From positions 62,001-126,000 of the forward strand of contig MU839112.1 in the NCBI GenBank assembly GCA_030685235.1: a DNA stretch of 64,000 nucleotides. The letters run 5' to 3'. The DNA is from Copromyces sp. CBS 386.78. Its lineage: Eukaryota > Ascomycota > Sordariomycetes > Sordariales > Sordariaceae. Positions 52,339 to 63,953 of this stretch are shown here, piece after piece. The position numbers and the translations under genes were made by a program. Position 1 is the first letter of the stretch. Each line of letters opens with the position of its first letter. Below the pieces are notes generated by a model. That model saw nothing but the letters and a program-made list of their open reading frames with translations, did not search any database and was not told the origin of the DNA.

Positions 52339-54209
52339 CTATATCTCTTGGACCCAGACCTGTTAATGTTGTTAGTATGAACAGTCCAGCAGGGCAATGA
52401 CCAAGGGGCAAAACCTACCTCCATCTTCCCAGTCTCCAATTTTTGTTTCCTGGCATTTTGCTTGACAGTTTGAATGAGCATGTCAAGATCATCTTGATCG
52501 CCCACCGTGATCATATCACCATCTGGAGAGTCGTCATCCTTGATTTTGATCTTGATGCGGCGGCGAATGCCAAACTTGCTCCTGATCTTCTCCTCAAAGT
52601 CAGGGAATTCAATGGCAGTTCCGACCATGATGTAGCGAACATCGCCAGCATGGACCTTAACCCGTATGCTGCGAAGTTCAGGCCGCCTAGATGAACCGCG
52701 TCCTCCGGAGCTTCGAACCGTGTTGGAACTGGGCCTACGACCAGAGACCATCTCAAATTCACCCTCATCGAAGGAAACGTCATAATCGCTCTCTTCGTCC
52801 TCTTCCTGGATATATCGAGGGGCGGGGGCGCCTCGCTGGCTCCTCTGTCCGCGGCTGTTTCGGTTGGGGCCGGGGCCGCCGTACATATCGTATAATTCGC
52901 CTGGGTAACTGTCCTCCTCTTCCTGTTGAGTCCGTCTCATTCTTGGCGGCGGCGGCTGGTCGCGTTGAGAGAAACCTCGGGATGGGGTGGCCGATGCTGC
53001 GCGAGAAGGCCGCCTAGAGGGCTCTTCCGGCGACGTCTTTTCGTAGCGATCGCTCGGTCGGACCTTATCAAGGTTGAGCTTAGCCGGCATGGGCTTGGGT
53101 CCGTTTCGGACAGAAGCACCGCGGCTCATCTGTGACTTTTCATTCTCGGGCGGCGGTGTCGGCGGGAACATGCTGCGGTTGGTCGGGGGCTCCGATTGTT
53201 GCCTTCTGCTCTGTAGCCCAGGCTTGACGAGGTTGGTAGCGGCGAAAGATAGCGACTCGACCGGCCTATCATCCTTAACTTCAAGTTTTCCAGCCTAGTT
53301 CCGCTAAAGTCAGAAATCGCAAAGGAAAGAGAACGTAAATCAGAGAGACTGACATTCTTGATTTCAGCACCAGTAAAGCCAGTGAAAGCATTGTTCGCAT
53401 CTGATGTTGCCACTAGGCGGGCCTTCCCAAGGTAGTCTTTGGTCTTTAGGTTTCGCACTTTCGCTTCGTTTGGTCGGTAGACGACGCCGACCGGAATAGA
53501 GAAAACAGTGTAGCCCTAAGCACTTGTCAGCGGTAGTCCGATTTCGAGATGCACAATGCGCTTACCTCTGCATTCTCCTTGATCGCTTCATCGATCACGT
53601 TATGGTCCTCGACCACCTTCTCCTTGGCCGCATAGGCCAAATCCTGCATACCAGCTTCGGTTTGTTGAAGGTAGATGTAGCATAGACCGCGGTTGAAGAG
53701 GACTTCGCATGAATAAAGCTTGAAGAGAAGGCCCAACTGCGCGTAGTCGATGACCTGGTTGCCTCGAAGATATAGGAGTGTATCGTTGAAATTGGCCAAT
53801 GCCTCTTCGAAGTCGCCAAGTAAGAAGTTGGAAACACCCTGTTGGAAGTATGCGACAGCTAGGTACTGATCGAGTCGGATCGCTCGTTGATAGCACTCGA
53901 CCTGATTAAAGAGGGTATGTAAGCTTAGGTCGGTGTCACAAGAAAAAGTACGTTCCGCGACTTACGGCTTGCTCGTGTTGACCCAGAGTCGCATGAATAA
54001 CTCCCATGTTGAAGAAGATCTTGGAGGTGTCGGCAATCTTTTCGAACTCCTGCAAAGCAGCATCGAACTCGCTATTGTCATACTGCGTGAGGGCAGAGAC
54101 CCAAGTCTCTATTTCCTATAGCCATGATGGTGCGTGAGCTTTGGGAACCAGATCGGATGGAAGGAGGCAATATGAGACGAAAAGGTCTACTGACCTGTTT
54201 TAGCGACAT
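52339..54209 (-). CDS. nor-1: NoxR/p67phox-like NADPH oxidase regulator NOR-1
   Basis: Cytosolic activator of the fungal NADPH oxidases NOX-1 and NOX-2. It controls superoxide signalling in sexual development and hyphal growth. Exons are 54209-54195, 54115-53966, 53901-53566, 53515-53354, 53294-52419 and 52359-52339, giving 519 residues. Exon 1 encodes only MSLKQ, and the last exon only VWVQEI. TPR repeats that bind Rac occupy about residues 5-170 (FFNMGVIHATLGQHEQAVEC, YFQQGVSNFLLGDFEEAL, FNRGLCYIYLQQTEAGMQDL). The activation segment follows near 185-225 and a Pro/Arg/Ser-rich linker with PPTPPPE comes next. A PB1 domain occupies about 425-519 (RSIRVKVHAGDVRYIMVG, then DDDSPDGDMITVGDQDDLDM). 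There is no SH3 domain, as is normal for fungal NoxR. Introns are 50-79 nt. Confidence 0.95.
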
Positions 54210-57200
54210 GTTGAGGTGTTGTTAGACGTGTGTGTGATGTTGGGTTGACGCCGACTCGGAGCAGCGGGAGATGTGAAAACAGAGAAAGGAACACCTGGAA
54301 GCCCTTCTTGGAAACAAGTCGCGAGATTATTAAAACACCTCTTGGCCCGCGCGGACCCGAAGCAATGGAGGAATAGGAGGTGGTGTATCGGGACGATTCA
54401 AGAGTAACAACGAAACATGCAGAGGGGTTGAGCGTGGTCAGGCCTGCTGTCTTGTATAAGTGGGCGGCAGATTGGGCAGGCCACTGTACGGGACCTGGGG
54501 GACCAGTAGCGAGTGGGAGCAGGGTGGCAGCAAGGGTGGCAAACAGGGGGGTGCCCGTCGCTCTTGGCTGGTCGAGTCAGCGGCAGGATGGCACCGCTTC
54601 GTCCGCTCCGCACACTTAGGTTGTAATTTTTTTTGCACCGCTAGCAGCTCTCTTTTCACAGGTCTGGCTGTGCTTGGTCTGCAGGTGCTGAGCCTGGCAC
54701 GCCTGGCTGAGGTGGTCTTGTTGGGCTATCGGCCTGGGCAGAAACGGCGAGGTCCCCGCGCCTCGTTCGTGGGCCCAAACTGAAAGCTCCCCTAGTGTAC
54801 AACTTCTCAGTGCAGTCCGATGCTCCGTTCGGTTCGTGGGACCCGGAGGAACGTGGGATGGACGATGGTCGCTATAAAAACGCTGACCACCGACCTGATG
54901 ATGTTGCTAATTAGCGGCAGCTTGGCATGTGACGGCTTGTGATCTGTGATCTGACTTTGGAGATTCTCGCACAATGGTATTTGTCCGTCTTGGTATTTGG
55001 TGTTGGACCCCACGACGCAGGTCCAGGTGATGATGTTCAGGTACCAGCGGGTAGAGGCTGGCGGGAGCAATATCGAATTGCAGGATGCAGATGATGACAG
55101 CAGGAAAGGTAACCTATACTCTGTAAGGTACCTACTCTCTGGACCCTGACAGGAACTAAACAGTTGGTATAGTGGTATGTAACTGGGGTACCAATTGATG
55201 ACCTATCCAGCAATACCAATCCAGATAGATACTACCGGCTTATGGTGTACAGATGCAGTCAACGAAGATCAAAACCAGCCAACAGGCGCCCGGTCCGGCT
55301 CCTCGGAAATTGTCCTGAGATCGTGGGGGAGGATTGGGATCAGCCCGAAGAGTGAATGTCTCTGATCGACTCAAAGGCAGGCGGCTATCAGTTGCCAATT
55401 AGGTAGGTATAGTGTAGATATAGAAGGAACGGGTGCAAGTTGCTGGCTGTGTGGTCTTGGATGACAAAAAAGGACAGGCTGCGGCGGTCGATTGGTGACC
55501 GGGACAATGGAAATGAGAGAATGTCATCAAGTGACGAAGAAAAGAGGCCTGCAGAGGGAATTGTTGGTGTTTGTGGTGGAGAAGAGCGAGGGTACCTAAT
55601 GAGATCGAGATATCAAAGCAGTCGAGGCAGTCAAAGTTTAGGCGGCAGTAAACAGTGGACATGTGGACAGTTGTGGGGGCGTGTCTGGGGTGAGTTTGGG
55701 CGATCATGGGTGAGTGGACCGCGCTTGCCGGGTTGCCAAAACACTGATGACGCTAGGGCAAGAGCCTCTGAGGAGCCTTTGTGATCCATGATCACAGGGG
55801 CAACCCGGCCAAAGTCACCTCAGGCCAAGACAGTACAACTGGAAGACAACTCTTGCAAATTTCAACGTTGCAACTGAATCTCCGACCTGGGACTCTTCCA
55901 TCATGACGATGGTACGGGAGCCGAGGCCAAACGGAGTCAAAGAAGCGTCAACGAGGAGGAGACAAAGTTTAGAAACACGGACGGGACCCAAGAGGCTAAT
56001 GTTGCAAAAGGATGGAGCATGGATGGCCTGTTGATGCAAAGTATCTTGTTGGTGTCAGAGACATGCAACAGTGACACTTCCAGGGGCTTCCGAGTTTGAA
56101 CCTCTCTCCATCTTCACTCGGCCTCTTTCCTACCGAAACGGGGGCTCTCCTGGCTTCGCTTGTGTTGCCGAGCATTGGCAGTACTGGCAGTATCATAAAC
56201 GTGATGTCAAGGAAACAAATTTGTATGTTTAGATGGCTCTACCATCGCATGTTTTCCAAGACTGGGTCGGCCCACAACCTTGATAAGCTTCTGTTTCCCG
56301 TCACATGTTTGGCCTATAAAGGCGCGGGAAAACGATGGCATTTCATATGGCCGGGACAGAGACGGAGTTAATGGTCCTACTGCTAGACTTTACAGAAATC
56401 GGACGTCAAGAAGGGAACAGGCTGATGTGATGAGATTGCCTGCTGCGGCATCGAGGTACTGTAGTAGTCCCAGGGCAAAAATAGTGCACACGTGTAGAGC
56501 TTGTAGGGTACCTTAGCATTTCACCATTTGGACGGGAGCTTCGTGGGTTCCGATGAGCAGTGAGTTCTTCCACCAGTTTACCAAACCGTACAGCTTTGCA
56601 AGTCTTGGCTCAAATAGTTTTCCATGGTCCATGATGCCTCTCTCTTATTTCCGTCTCTTAAACAACTGTGTGCATGAATGTCAAAGAGTGAGACTCGAGA
56701 GTTCGTTGACAGCTGGAAGGCGAGAAGGGGTTCGGCGCAACAATGCGGTCGGTGGACGGACGTGCACCACTGTCACAGAACTGTTGAACCCTTGCGAATC
56801 ACGACCCACCTCGCTCATGCAAGATGGAATCCACAAGACCATCCCACCCAATGATTGGTTCAATTGAAACATTAGATCGGTCTTGGCATATGGTTCCTGG
56901 CGCGTATTTCCAACTTCGTCCCTTCCTTCCCGTTCAGAATTCGGGAATTTGCACTTTCCACTTCAACCTCTTCTCACCCTCATCGTCATCGTGCCTGCCA
57001 ACCAGGCTACCAGGACAGCTTGAAGCTATTCCACTGATACCACGTGGACGACCACATACCGTATCTTTTGCGGGGAGTTCATCTCTCAGCACCAAGAAGC
57101 TTCTCCCAGTCTTGCATCGTGGTCCCAGGCTTGTCCCGAGGCACAAACAGCCAGGCCGCTTCCCATGGCCTCCAGGAGCAATGTGAGCATCTCGAACCTT

Positions 57201-59310
57201 CCCGCCGCCAAAACCTGGGAACATACCTCTTGGGTGCTATCTAACCGCCATCATTTCTCACCGAAACGAACCGTCTCAACCCACTCACCCCCCGCAAGTC
57301 GAGATATTGGTTGGAATGCATGGTCAACGTTCTGTGACAGTGACAGTGACTATGTCTGGACTCTGCAGACAGGCAACAAGAATGATAGAGGTTCCCTCAA
57401 CTTGGATGTGTGTCAAGCTTCTCATATGATGAATGGCCTGTGGTTGCCAATATCACAACCATCAAGGTGACACACGAACACTGGACCATGCCGGCTAGCG
57501 TCATCCGTCTTGCCAAATACAAGGCGAGCGGAGACAAGAACAAAACGCGTTGAACCCAAAAATAAGATGCCGGATCATCCACCGCCTCGGATTCGGGTTT
57601 GAGTATGGTAACTCACTCCCTATCACTGGACTGGCACCCGGGATGAACGTGCCATATGGCGAGGACCACCAGTTAACGCTACCAATTATCAGGCATTACA
57701 TCTGCCTTATCTCTCGACTACGCCTGTGTATCTTCTCCAATCTTCCCTCTCCCTCAGTTCAACATGTTGATCTTCACTCCAGTTTGCTGGTTAACCAGGT
57801 CTCTTCTAAGGCCTCAAACAGCCCCGGCGCTTAACACCTGTGCATGAGGCTGTCTTAGTTGCATTTGCAAAGTTCGAATACCAACAACGGCGCCGCAATC
57901 GCGCAGCAAGCGTGGAATGTCAAAAGAATCTTCGGGCACCGCGATGTTACCAAAGAAAAGACATGGTTCGGCACCTTCCGGGCATCGATCGGCAGTCCAG
58001 CCGGGCCTTCAACGGGGCCAGACCTAACTCAGGTAGACAAGGGGTCAAGACCGGGCGTTGCTCCCTAATATTAAAGAATCCCATCGGGTAGCACGGAATA
58101 CCTATCATAACGTTGACCTGCAAATTCGGAAATACCTAACCCCGGCCGGGGCTGTCTAAGTAATATGATAACAATCTGTGGAGGACAGCTTGGGAGCCTT
58201 TGACCAGCTTGATTGAAACCCGTCAACAGGGCAGTACAGACCACTCGGGGCTAGACACTCTGGATGTCTTTAACGTCTTGTATCCAACAACCCCATATGC
58301 ATCGGGAGAACACATTCGTCACTCCGTGAGGCAACAGGTTGAATTTGGCATAACACTACATCAAACCACCTGTCTCACTGCCCGGATTTTGGTCGCCATG
58401 ACACTCGTTCCGTTCTAGCTCCGGTTTGTACTGCGCGGGGTCAATTTCCCCATAAGACAAAGTTGCCATAATCGAGTGTTTCTTCTAACCTCTACCCGCG
58501 TTATGACTATAACACAAGGAATCACCAAGAGTGCCGCACTAATACGTTATCTACCCGTCAACAACGGCACCCGAGAGAAACCCAAACTCCCTAATCACCT
58601 TTTCCCCCCCAACTCCTCGGAGATGAGAGATACAAGAAGAGCCGAGAAAACTTGATGGGACTTCACAATAAAGAATGCGATTGACACTACCCATTCCCAT
58701 CCCCCAGCGCGAATACCACATTTCCACGGTTCTTCTTTGGTTGCATGCAACGCTGTTTGTTGTCCATCGAGGTGGTAGAGTACCGAGCAGACAAATCACT
58801 TTCCGTGTCTCGGGCCGGTTACACATAAAACCCATTGTTTTACTAATACGCTCCTTCAATGGTGTGTCAAGCAAAGCCACTCGATTTATTAAGCCGAAGA
58901 GATGCAATATGTTGGTTTAGACTTGTGTCCAGTGAGAAAATTATCTCATGGTTGAATACGTAAAAGTTTGTGTGATAGACTTGGTTGCCGAATTACATTC
59001 ATTGTTTTGTATTCAGACCTGTGATATGAGGGGACCACTTACTTGAACTGCAATGCTTCATCACAGTTGTTTTCACTCATGAGCAGTTGCCTCTATGAAT
59101 ATTTGTGTTTTCTGAACGCCATGGAAATATTCATTTCACATTATATCCTACAAATGCCTGCCCGTACATGCCAACTCGCTCCTTGAGCCGTTATATATAT
59201 TCCCGATTTTATACTATTCCATCTCTTTCCGCCCCGTCACTCATATTGTACACCTAGCAAACTAGCACCTTTTTCAACGCCCGTCTACATCATACCTATT
59301 AACTTGCTAC
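54210..59310. other. 5.1 kb gene desert upstream of nor-1
   Basis: No supportable gene. The open frames are short and compete on both strands. Base composition is ordinary, neither AT-rich nor RIP-like. Small GGTACC-centred palindromes occur at about 55040, 55126, 55187, 55591 and 56506. A GTGACA triple repeat lies near 57330. It forms the whole upstream region of nor-1 and the downstream side of ccs1. It could hold long-range promoter elements, leader exons or noncoding RNA. Confidence 0.5.
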
Positions 59311-60453
59311 TTACAACATCCCCTTGTTAACTTCATCCTTCCTCTCCTCCCAGAGCGTCTTACCCGTGCACGAACACACCGTCTTATCATTATCCCACAC
59401 GCCCGCGCTCCTCGCAATGACACCCACCACCGTATTCTCATCATTCTCCAACGCGCCCCCCTTACTCTCATCCACCGACACAGGCGCCACAGCAAACGCA
59501 TGCCCAATCACCTCCCAGATCTGGAACGGATGACTCAAGAACACGCTCCCGTGTCCATTCTTGTTGATCTCCACCGTCCCCAACACGCCGCGCGGGGCAG
59601 TTGGGTCAGAAACATGCGCCTTGGTGTCGGCAGTCAGCGTGGCAGTGCCCGACCACACAGGTCCCGCAGACTCAACGCCCCGTGCGAGGTCGCCGAACTC
59701 GCGGATCGTGGCGCGGTAAGTACCCGGCGCGATGCCACGCAGCGTGAGGTCGACGAGCGTAGTCGAGTCGTTCACCTGCACCATGCGCGCCAGGCCGCGA
59801 ACCATGCGGTCGGAGACGCCCGGGGCGGGCGTGATGGCGTCCAGGGTGGGCTTGTGGTAGGTCTCGAGGATGCTGACGGCCGCACCGTTGGAGGTGCCGG
59901 AGCCCCGCAGGATGGCGTCGCGGCCTGTCGTCTGGATGGTGTCGACGATGGCGGAGGGCGCGGCCGTGCCTTCTATCGTGAGAAGCTGGTCCTTGAGGTT
60001 GGCTTCTACTTTTGTGATGCCGGGGAGCTTGTAGAGCGCGCTGGAGACATTGTCGACGCAGCTTTGGCAGTGCATGGGCACGGCGAAGAGGGTCTGTTTC
60101 ACTGGTTATTATAACATGTTTCTGGGTTTGATTCATATGAGACGAGTGACGTATATGAGACAGGCTTGGACCCTTCATTTGAAGTGATGGTGTTGGACTG
60201 AGACCTATAGGTAGGGATCTCATGTTGACAGATTAGTAGTGGAAGGAAATAAACAAACCTGGAAAGGGGTGGTAATGGAGGCCATGTTGCTTGCTGCCTT
60301 CGGAGGTGATAACTTGGGAGGAACCGGGGAGGATGACTGTGACTGAAAATAATTCCTTTGTTGCTGTCGTTGTTGCCAAAGGTATGCGCCTCCAAAACCT
60401 GCTAAAGCTAAACTAGAGATACTTATGATATGTCTGGCAGTGTAATGTGGCAT
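59311..60453 (-). CDS. ccs1: Ccs1 copper chaperone for superoxide dismutase
   Basis: Delivers copper to Cu/Zn superoxide dismutase and helps form its disulfide, in the cytosol and mitochondrial intermembrane space. Exons are 60453-60259 and 60093-59311, giving 325 residues. Domain I carries the copper motif MHCQSC (Met72-Cys77, MxCxxC). The SOD-like domain II spans about 140-290 (GLARMVQVNDSTTLVDLTLR, FLSHPFQIWEVIGHAFAV). Domain III has the essential CxC (Cys305, Cys307 in VCSCTGK). Ahead of domain I is an extra 57-residue segment with one hydrophobic stretch (IISISSLALAGFGGAYLW) followed by Gln/Arg-rich sequence. Initiation at Met57 would give an ordinary cytosolic Ccs1. The intron lies between TTPFQ and TLFAVPMHC. 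Yeast Ccs1 is 249 residues. Confidence 0.92.
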
Positions 60454-61420
60454 CGGTTTTCAAAGCACTAAGAGGAAGCGTAGGCAATATGAGGACAGTA
60501 TAAGAGGTGGTGGTGTGAGAGCAACACCAACAAGAGATGGATGGATTTGTATAGAAGGCGATGGAGGAGAGAGCCCCACGTGCGGCAAAGGAGGGGATGA
60601 CTTAAAATACAACAACGTTTTGACTCCGATCTACGGATCCCTAAAAGCCGGGGCAAATGCGACTTTCTAGGTGAGATCTCTCACTGCTTCTTGACAAGTG
60701 CTGGGGAGTCACCTCACTGGAGTGCGAAATGTCGTTTTCCCATGAGTGATAGTGATCACTGAAGACGGGAGGAGATATCCGCCTGCCAGAATGTTGATTT
60801 CAAAGCGACGGCACCTTTCCCGGGACCACTTTTTGCGGGCGGCCAACTGGAGCTCCGCTGTGTCCGGTTCCTCGGTCGGCCTAAGCCGGGGCAATCCTGC
60901 TCCCGGGGAAGGAAGTGCAAGCATTGGCACACTGGAACATCAGTGAAAGAGAGCTCCAAGTGCGCACAGTTGGTATTTGTTAGTTGTTCTCCAATTGCTC
61001 ACCAAGACTTGCAGACCACCGTAGCCACACCGCCAACTGCCAGCGGGCCGTCGTACCCCAATCGCAAGTGGAAACTTTCCGGCAAAGAAAAGTGATCGCA
61101 GCTTTGGACTTGGCAGGCTCTGCTGCCCTTTCTGGAGGAGCGAGCTCCATTCTGCTTCCCGGACCACATTTGATACCCGTTCGCCGCGACAGCCCCGGAC
61201 TTCCTCGCGCCCGCCGAACCCGCCGCTTCAAACACTCCGGAGCCCGCCCGATCCCGTGTCATTCAATTGACCCGGACGACAACACATAGAGGTTCTCTTA
61301 CCACCAGTCGATGAGGGACTCGTTCCCACTGGTTCTTACACCACCTGCCTTATCCACCTTAATCCTCTCTTAAACACCATCCATATACGCCCTACATCCC
61401 AACCTCGCAACACCGTCAAG
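60454..61420. other. Divergent promoter region, ccs1 and uL13m
   Basis: About 970 bases between divergent genes. The plus-strand side close to 61421 is pyrimidine-rich, like a leader. No gene or named motif is called. Confidence 0.45.
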
Positions 61421-62110
61421 ATGTCGCAAACATTCGGAGCTGTAGGTTTCCCCTGTTTAGACAGACCCAAATGTCCCACCCTGTTCTGTTCTCGTCTTCA
61501 CCACCTTAACACCTGCCCCCCCTCCCTTCCCATCACCACCCATGACTAACCACGACCATCTTGCGACAAACATAAATAGACCCGACTAGCCTACTCCCGT
61601 GTCTGGCACCACATCTCCGCCGTCACCCCTCACCCCACGCTCTCGACCATCAAGGCCCCCGTTGAGGACATCACACCGCCTTCTCTCGGCCGTCTGGCCT
61701 CGCGCATCGCCACCATCCTGATGGGCAAGCACAAGCCGATCTGGGACCCTTCGACCGACTGCGGCGACTACGTAGTCGTGACCAACTGCGCGGGCTTGTA
61801 CACGACGGGCCACAAGAAGTGGCGCAAGACGTACTACCGCCACAACACGCGTCCCGGTTCGCTGCAGGCCATCACCATGGACGCGCTGATGGAGAAGCAC
61901 GGCGGCGCCGAGGTGCTGCGCAAGGCCGTCAGCGGCATGCTGCCCAAGAACAGGCTGCGCGACAAGAGGCTGGCGAGGCTCAAGGCGTTTGAGGGCGATG
62001 CGCATCCGTACAAGGAGAACCTGGTGCGGTTTGGCGGCAAGGTCGTGGGCGCTCCCGGGTGGGAGGAGGCTGTCAAGGCTATCAGGGAGGCGGATATGAA
62101 GAGGATATGA
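61421..62110 (+). CDS. mrpl23: Mitochondrial ribosomal protein uL13m
   Basis: Component of the mitochondrial large ribosomal subunit (bacterial L13, yeast Mrpl23). Exons are 61421-61441 and 61580-62110, giving 183 residues. The first exon encodes only MSQTFGA; the intron has GTAGGT/TAG borders. The L13 fold is recognisable from LGRLASRIATILMGKHKPIW, DYVVVTNCAGLYTTGHKKW and YYRHNTRPGSLQ to GMLPKNRLRDKRLARLKAF. The short N-terminus (AYSRVWHHISAVT) is basic and without acids, consistent with mitochondrial import, although no long presequence is present. It could be confused with cytosolic uL13, but the bacterial-type motifs and length fit the mitochondrial form. Confidence 0.94.
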
Positions 62111-62981
62111 AGAAGGACCCATAAGGGACGAGGGTGGGTTGTGCAAGGTGTGAATTGAAGGGTTTGAAGACACTGGGGCTGGCTGCTGGCTATCCATCTA
62201 CTCGTGAAGGGGTGTGTCAGAGGAACGGACGGGAGAGAAAGAGATGTAGGGACCAATCTACATCGAGCCGTACGAACCGTCCGTCTCGTCGACGAGGACC
62301 GAGGACCGAGGACTACGTCAACTGTGAGGAAGATGGTAGGGACAACGACCGGCTGGAGCGAGACATATCATCTCGTTCAATGTTGTTGCTTCAGTTGGAT
62401 GACACTTAAAACTAGGGGTGTCATTAACGGGCTATGCCGCCAGTGCCAGTCTGTATATTACATGGGAAGCCGGTCCATAAGTGTATTTTCGCACTGGATC
62501 GTGTATAAACTTGGGTTAGAAAAAGAAGGGCCTCTCATTGTACAAACACATCACTCAACAAGATACCATCCGTGATTACGACTCATGAGAGCAGTTTGCC
62601 GGACTCTGTTCAACATTTGCGAAAACACAGGGCGGAGAACCTACCCATGTATATGCCTATACATACAGCTCAAAACCAAGACGTACGTACATTCACATGG
62701 TGTTCCAACCATGCAGCTAGCAGCGCTGCTCAGAAACTTGCTTGTTCATAAAGGGAAGTTTATTTGGTTACCCCTGAAAATCAGCGCCAGTCAAGATGTA
62801 CATATGTAGCCTTGTATCAAGAAGATCTCTTTCCACCTTTATCAAGCGTACGCCTTGCCCACCAACCAACCAGCCCCTCGCGACGGTGAGGGGAAATTCA
62901 AGAAAAATGGTGATATCATAAAGAAGAGAGAGAAAGAAGAAGTGAACGTGCGACTTTTTCAAAAAACAAAGTCCAACAGTC
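62111..62981. other. Convergent intergenic, uL13m and urate oxidase
   Basis: About 870 bases with both 3' UTRs. I searched the minus strand here for an exon that would add a peroxisomal tripeptide to urate oxidase and found none that fits. Confidence 0.45.
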
Positions 62982-63953
62982 TTACGAGCGAGAGACCTCG
63001 CACTTGATGAGACCGTTGGGACCGGACTGGGGAGCAAACACCTCGGCGTCCTTGCCGGTGTTCTGGAGGCCCTTGTGCCAGCCGAGGTCTGTTTTTTTCC
63101 CCGGGTTGTTAGTATGCCTGTCTGTCTGTATATCTTGAAAAGTGAAGATAGGTAGGGCTGCCAAATACTCACCAACTTCAAAGTAGTGCTTGTTGGGCAG
63201 CGAATAGTTGGTCTTGTCCGCCTCGGGCACCGCATCCAAGATCTGCTCGCACATCTTGTACATGGTGTTCTGGACGGACGCCGACTCGTCCTCGGCAAAC
63301 GTCTTGAGCGTGATGTTGCGGGCCGCCTCCCACGCAGCGTCAAAGCGCTCGACGCCCTCCTGCACGGCCGCCAGGTTGGCGAACTTCTTCCAGGTCCAGC
63401 CGGCGTCCACGTCGGTCGAGAGGATGCGGTCCCACGTCTCCTTGAGGGTGGTGAACTCGTCACGGACGAAGCCGTGGAAGGCGGAGCCGGTGCTCTTGAG
63501 CACCTGGAGGCCGACGATGCCGCTCTTGATGGCGATGCCGTCCCGCGTGACCGTGGCCTCGACGTTGCGGGTCTCCTGGCCGTCGCGCAGGAAGCTGTGG
63601 GGGTGGGGCTGGCCGTCGATGACGATGCGCGTCCAGCGGTGGACCGTCACGTCGATGTGGGCGGCGGTGATGTGGGCGTACTTGTCGAGGAAGTGCTGGC
63701 CCAGGATGCTGGCGTACAGCTCGGGAGGGTTGACGGGGTGCTCCTTGGCCTTGATGTAGATGGTGTTCTTGATGGAGTCGGTAGCGACAACCACGCTGTT
63801 ATCGGCCTCGGTGTAGGAAGTCTCGATCTGGCCCTCGAGAAGGCAGCAGACAGTCATCTCGGTGACCGACTGCTGGCCGGTCTTCTCATCCTTGTGGACC
63901 TTGTAGACGCGGACATTGTCCTTGCCGTAGCGAGCAGCAGAAAGGCGAGCCAT
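62982..63953 (-). CDS. uox: Urate oxidase (uricase)
   Basis: Oxidises urate to 5-hydroxyisourate in purine catabolism, normally in peroxisomes. Exons are 63953-63173 and 63088-62982, giving 295 residues, close to the usual 300. It starts MARLSAARYGKDNVRVYKV. Conserved segments are VVVATDSIKNTIYIKAKEH, HIDVTVHRWTRIVIDGQPH, GLQVLKSTGSAFHGFVRDE (substrate-binding Phe/Arg region), FTTLKETWDRILSTDVDAGW and DLGWHKGLQNTGKDAEVFAP. The intron (63089-63172) splits the codon for Asp just before LGWHKG. The predicted C-terminus is EVSRS, which is not a PTS1 tripeptide such as SKL or AKL. The codons around the stop read TCGTAAGA, which contains a GTAAGA donor. A longer ATG start at 63995 exists but adds residues not typical of the family. 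Confidence 0.95.
   Translation of the reverse strand: MARLSAARYGKDNVRVYKVHKDEKTGQQSVTEMTVCCLLEGQIETSYTEADNSVVVATDSIKNTIYIKAKEHPVNPPELYASILGQHFLDKYAHITAAHIDVTVHRWTRIVIDGQPHPHSFLRDGQETRNVEATVTRDGIAIKSGIVGLQVLKSTGSAFHGFVRDEFTTLKETWDRILSTDVDAGWTWKKFANLAAVQEGVERFDAAWEAARNITLKTFAEDESASVQNTMYKMCEQILDAVPEADKTNYSLPNKHYFEVGEYLAALPIFTFQDIQTDRHTNNPGKKTDLGWHKGLQNTGKDAEVFAPQSGPNGLIKCEVSRS

Noticed and set aside
57300..58100. Possible small secreted or lectin-like protein in the gene desert
   Set aside because: Fragments looked faintly protein-like, but no start, splice sites or domain could be joined into a frame.
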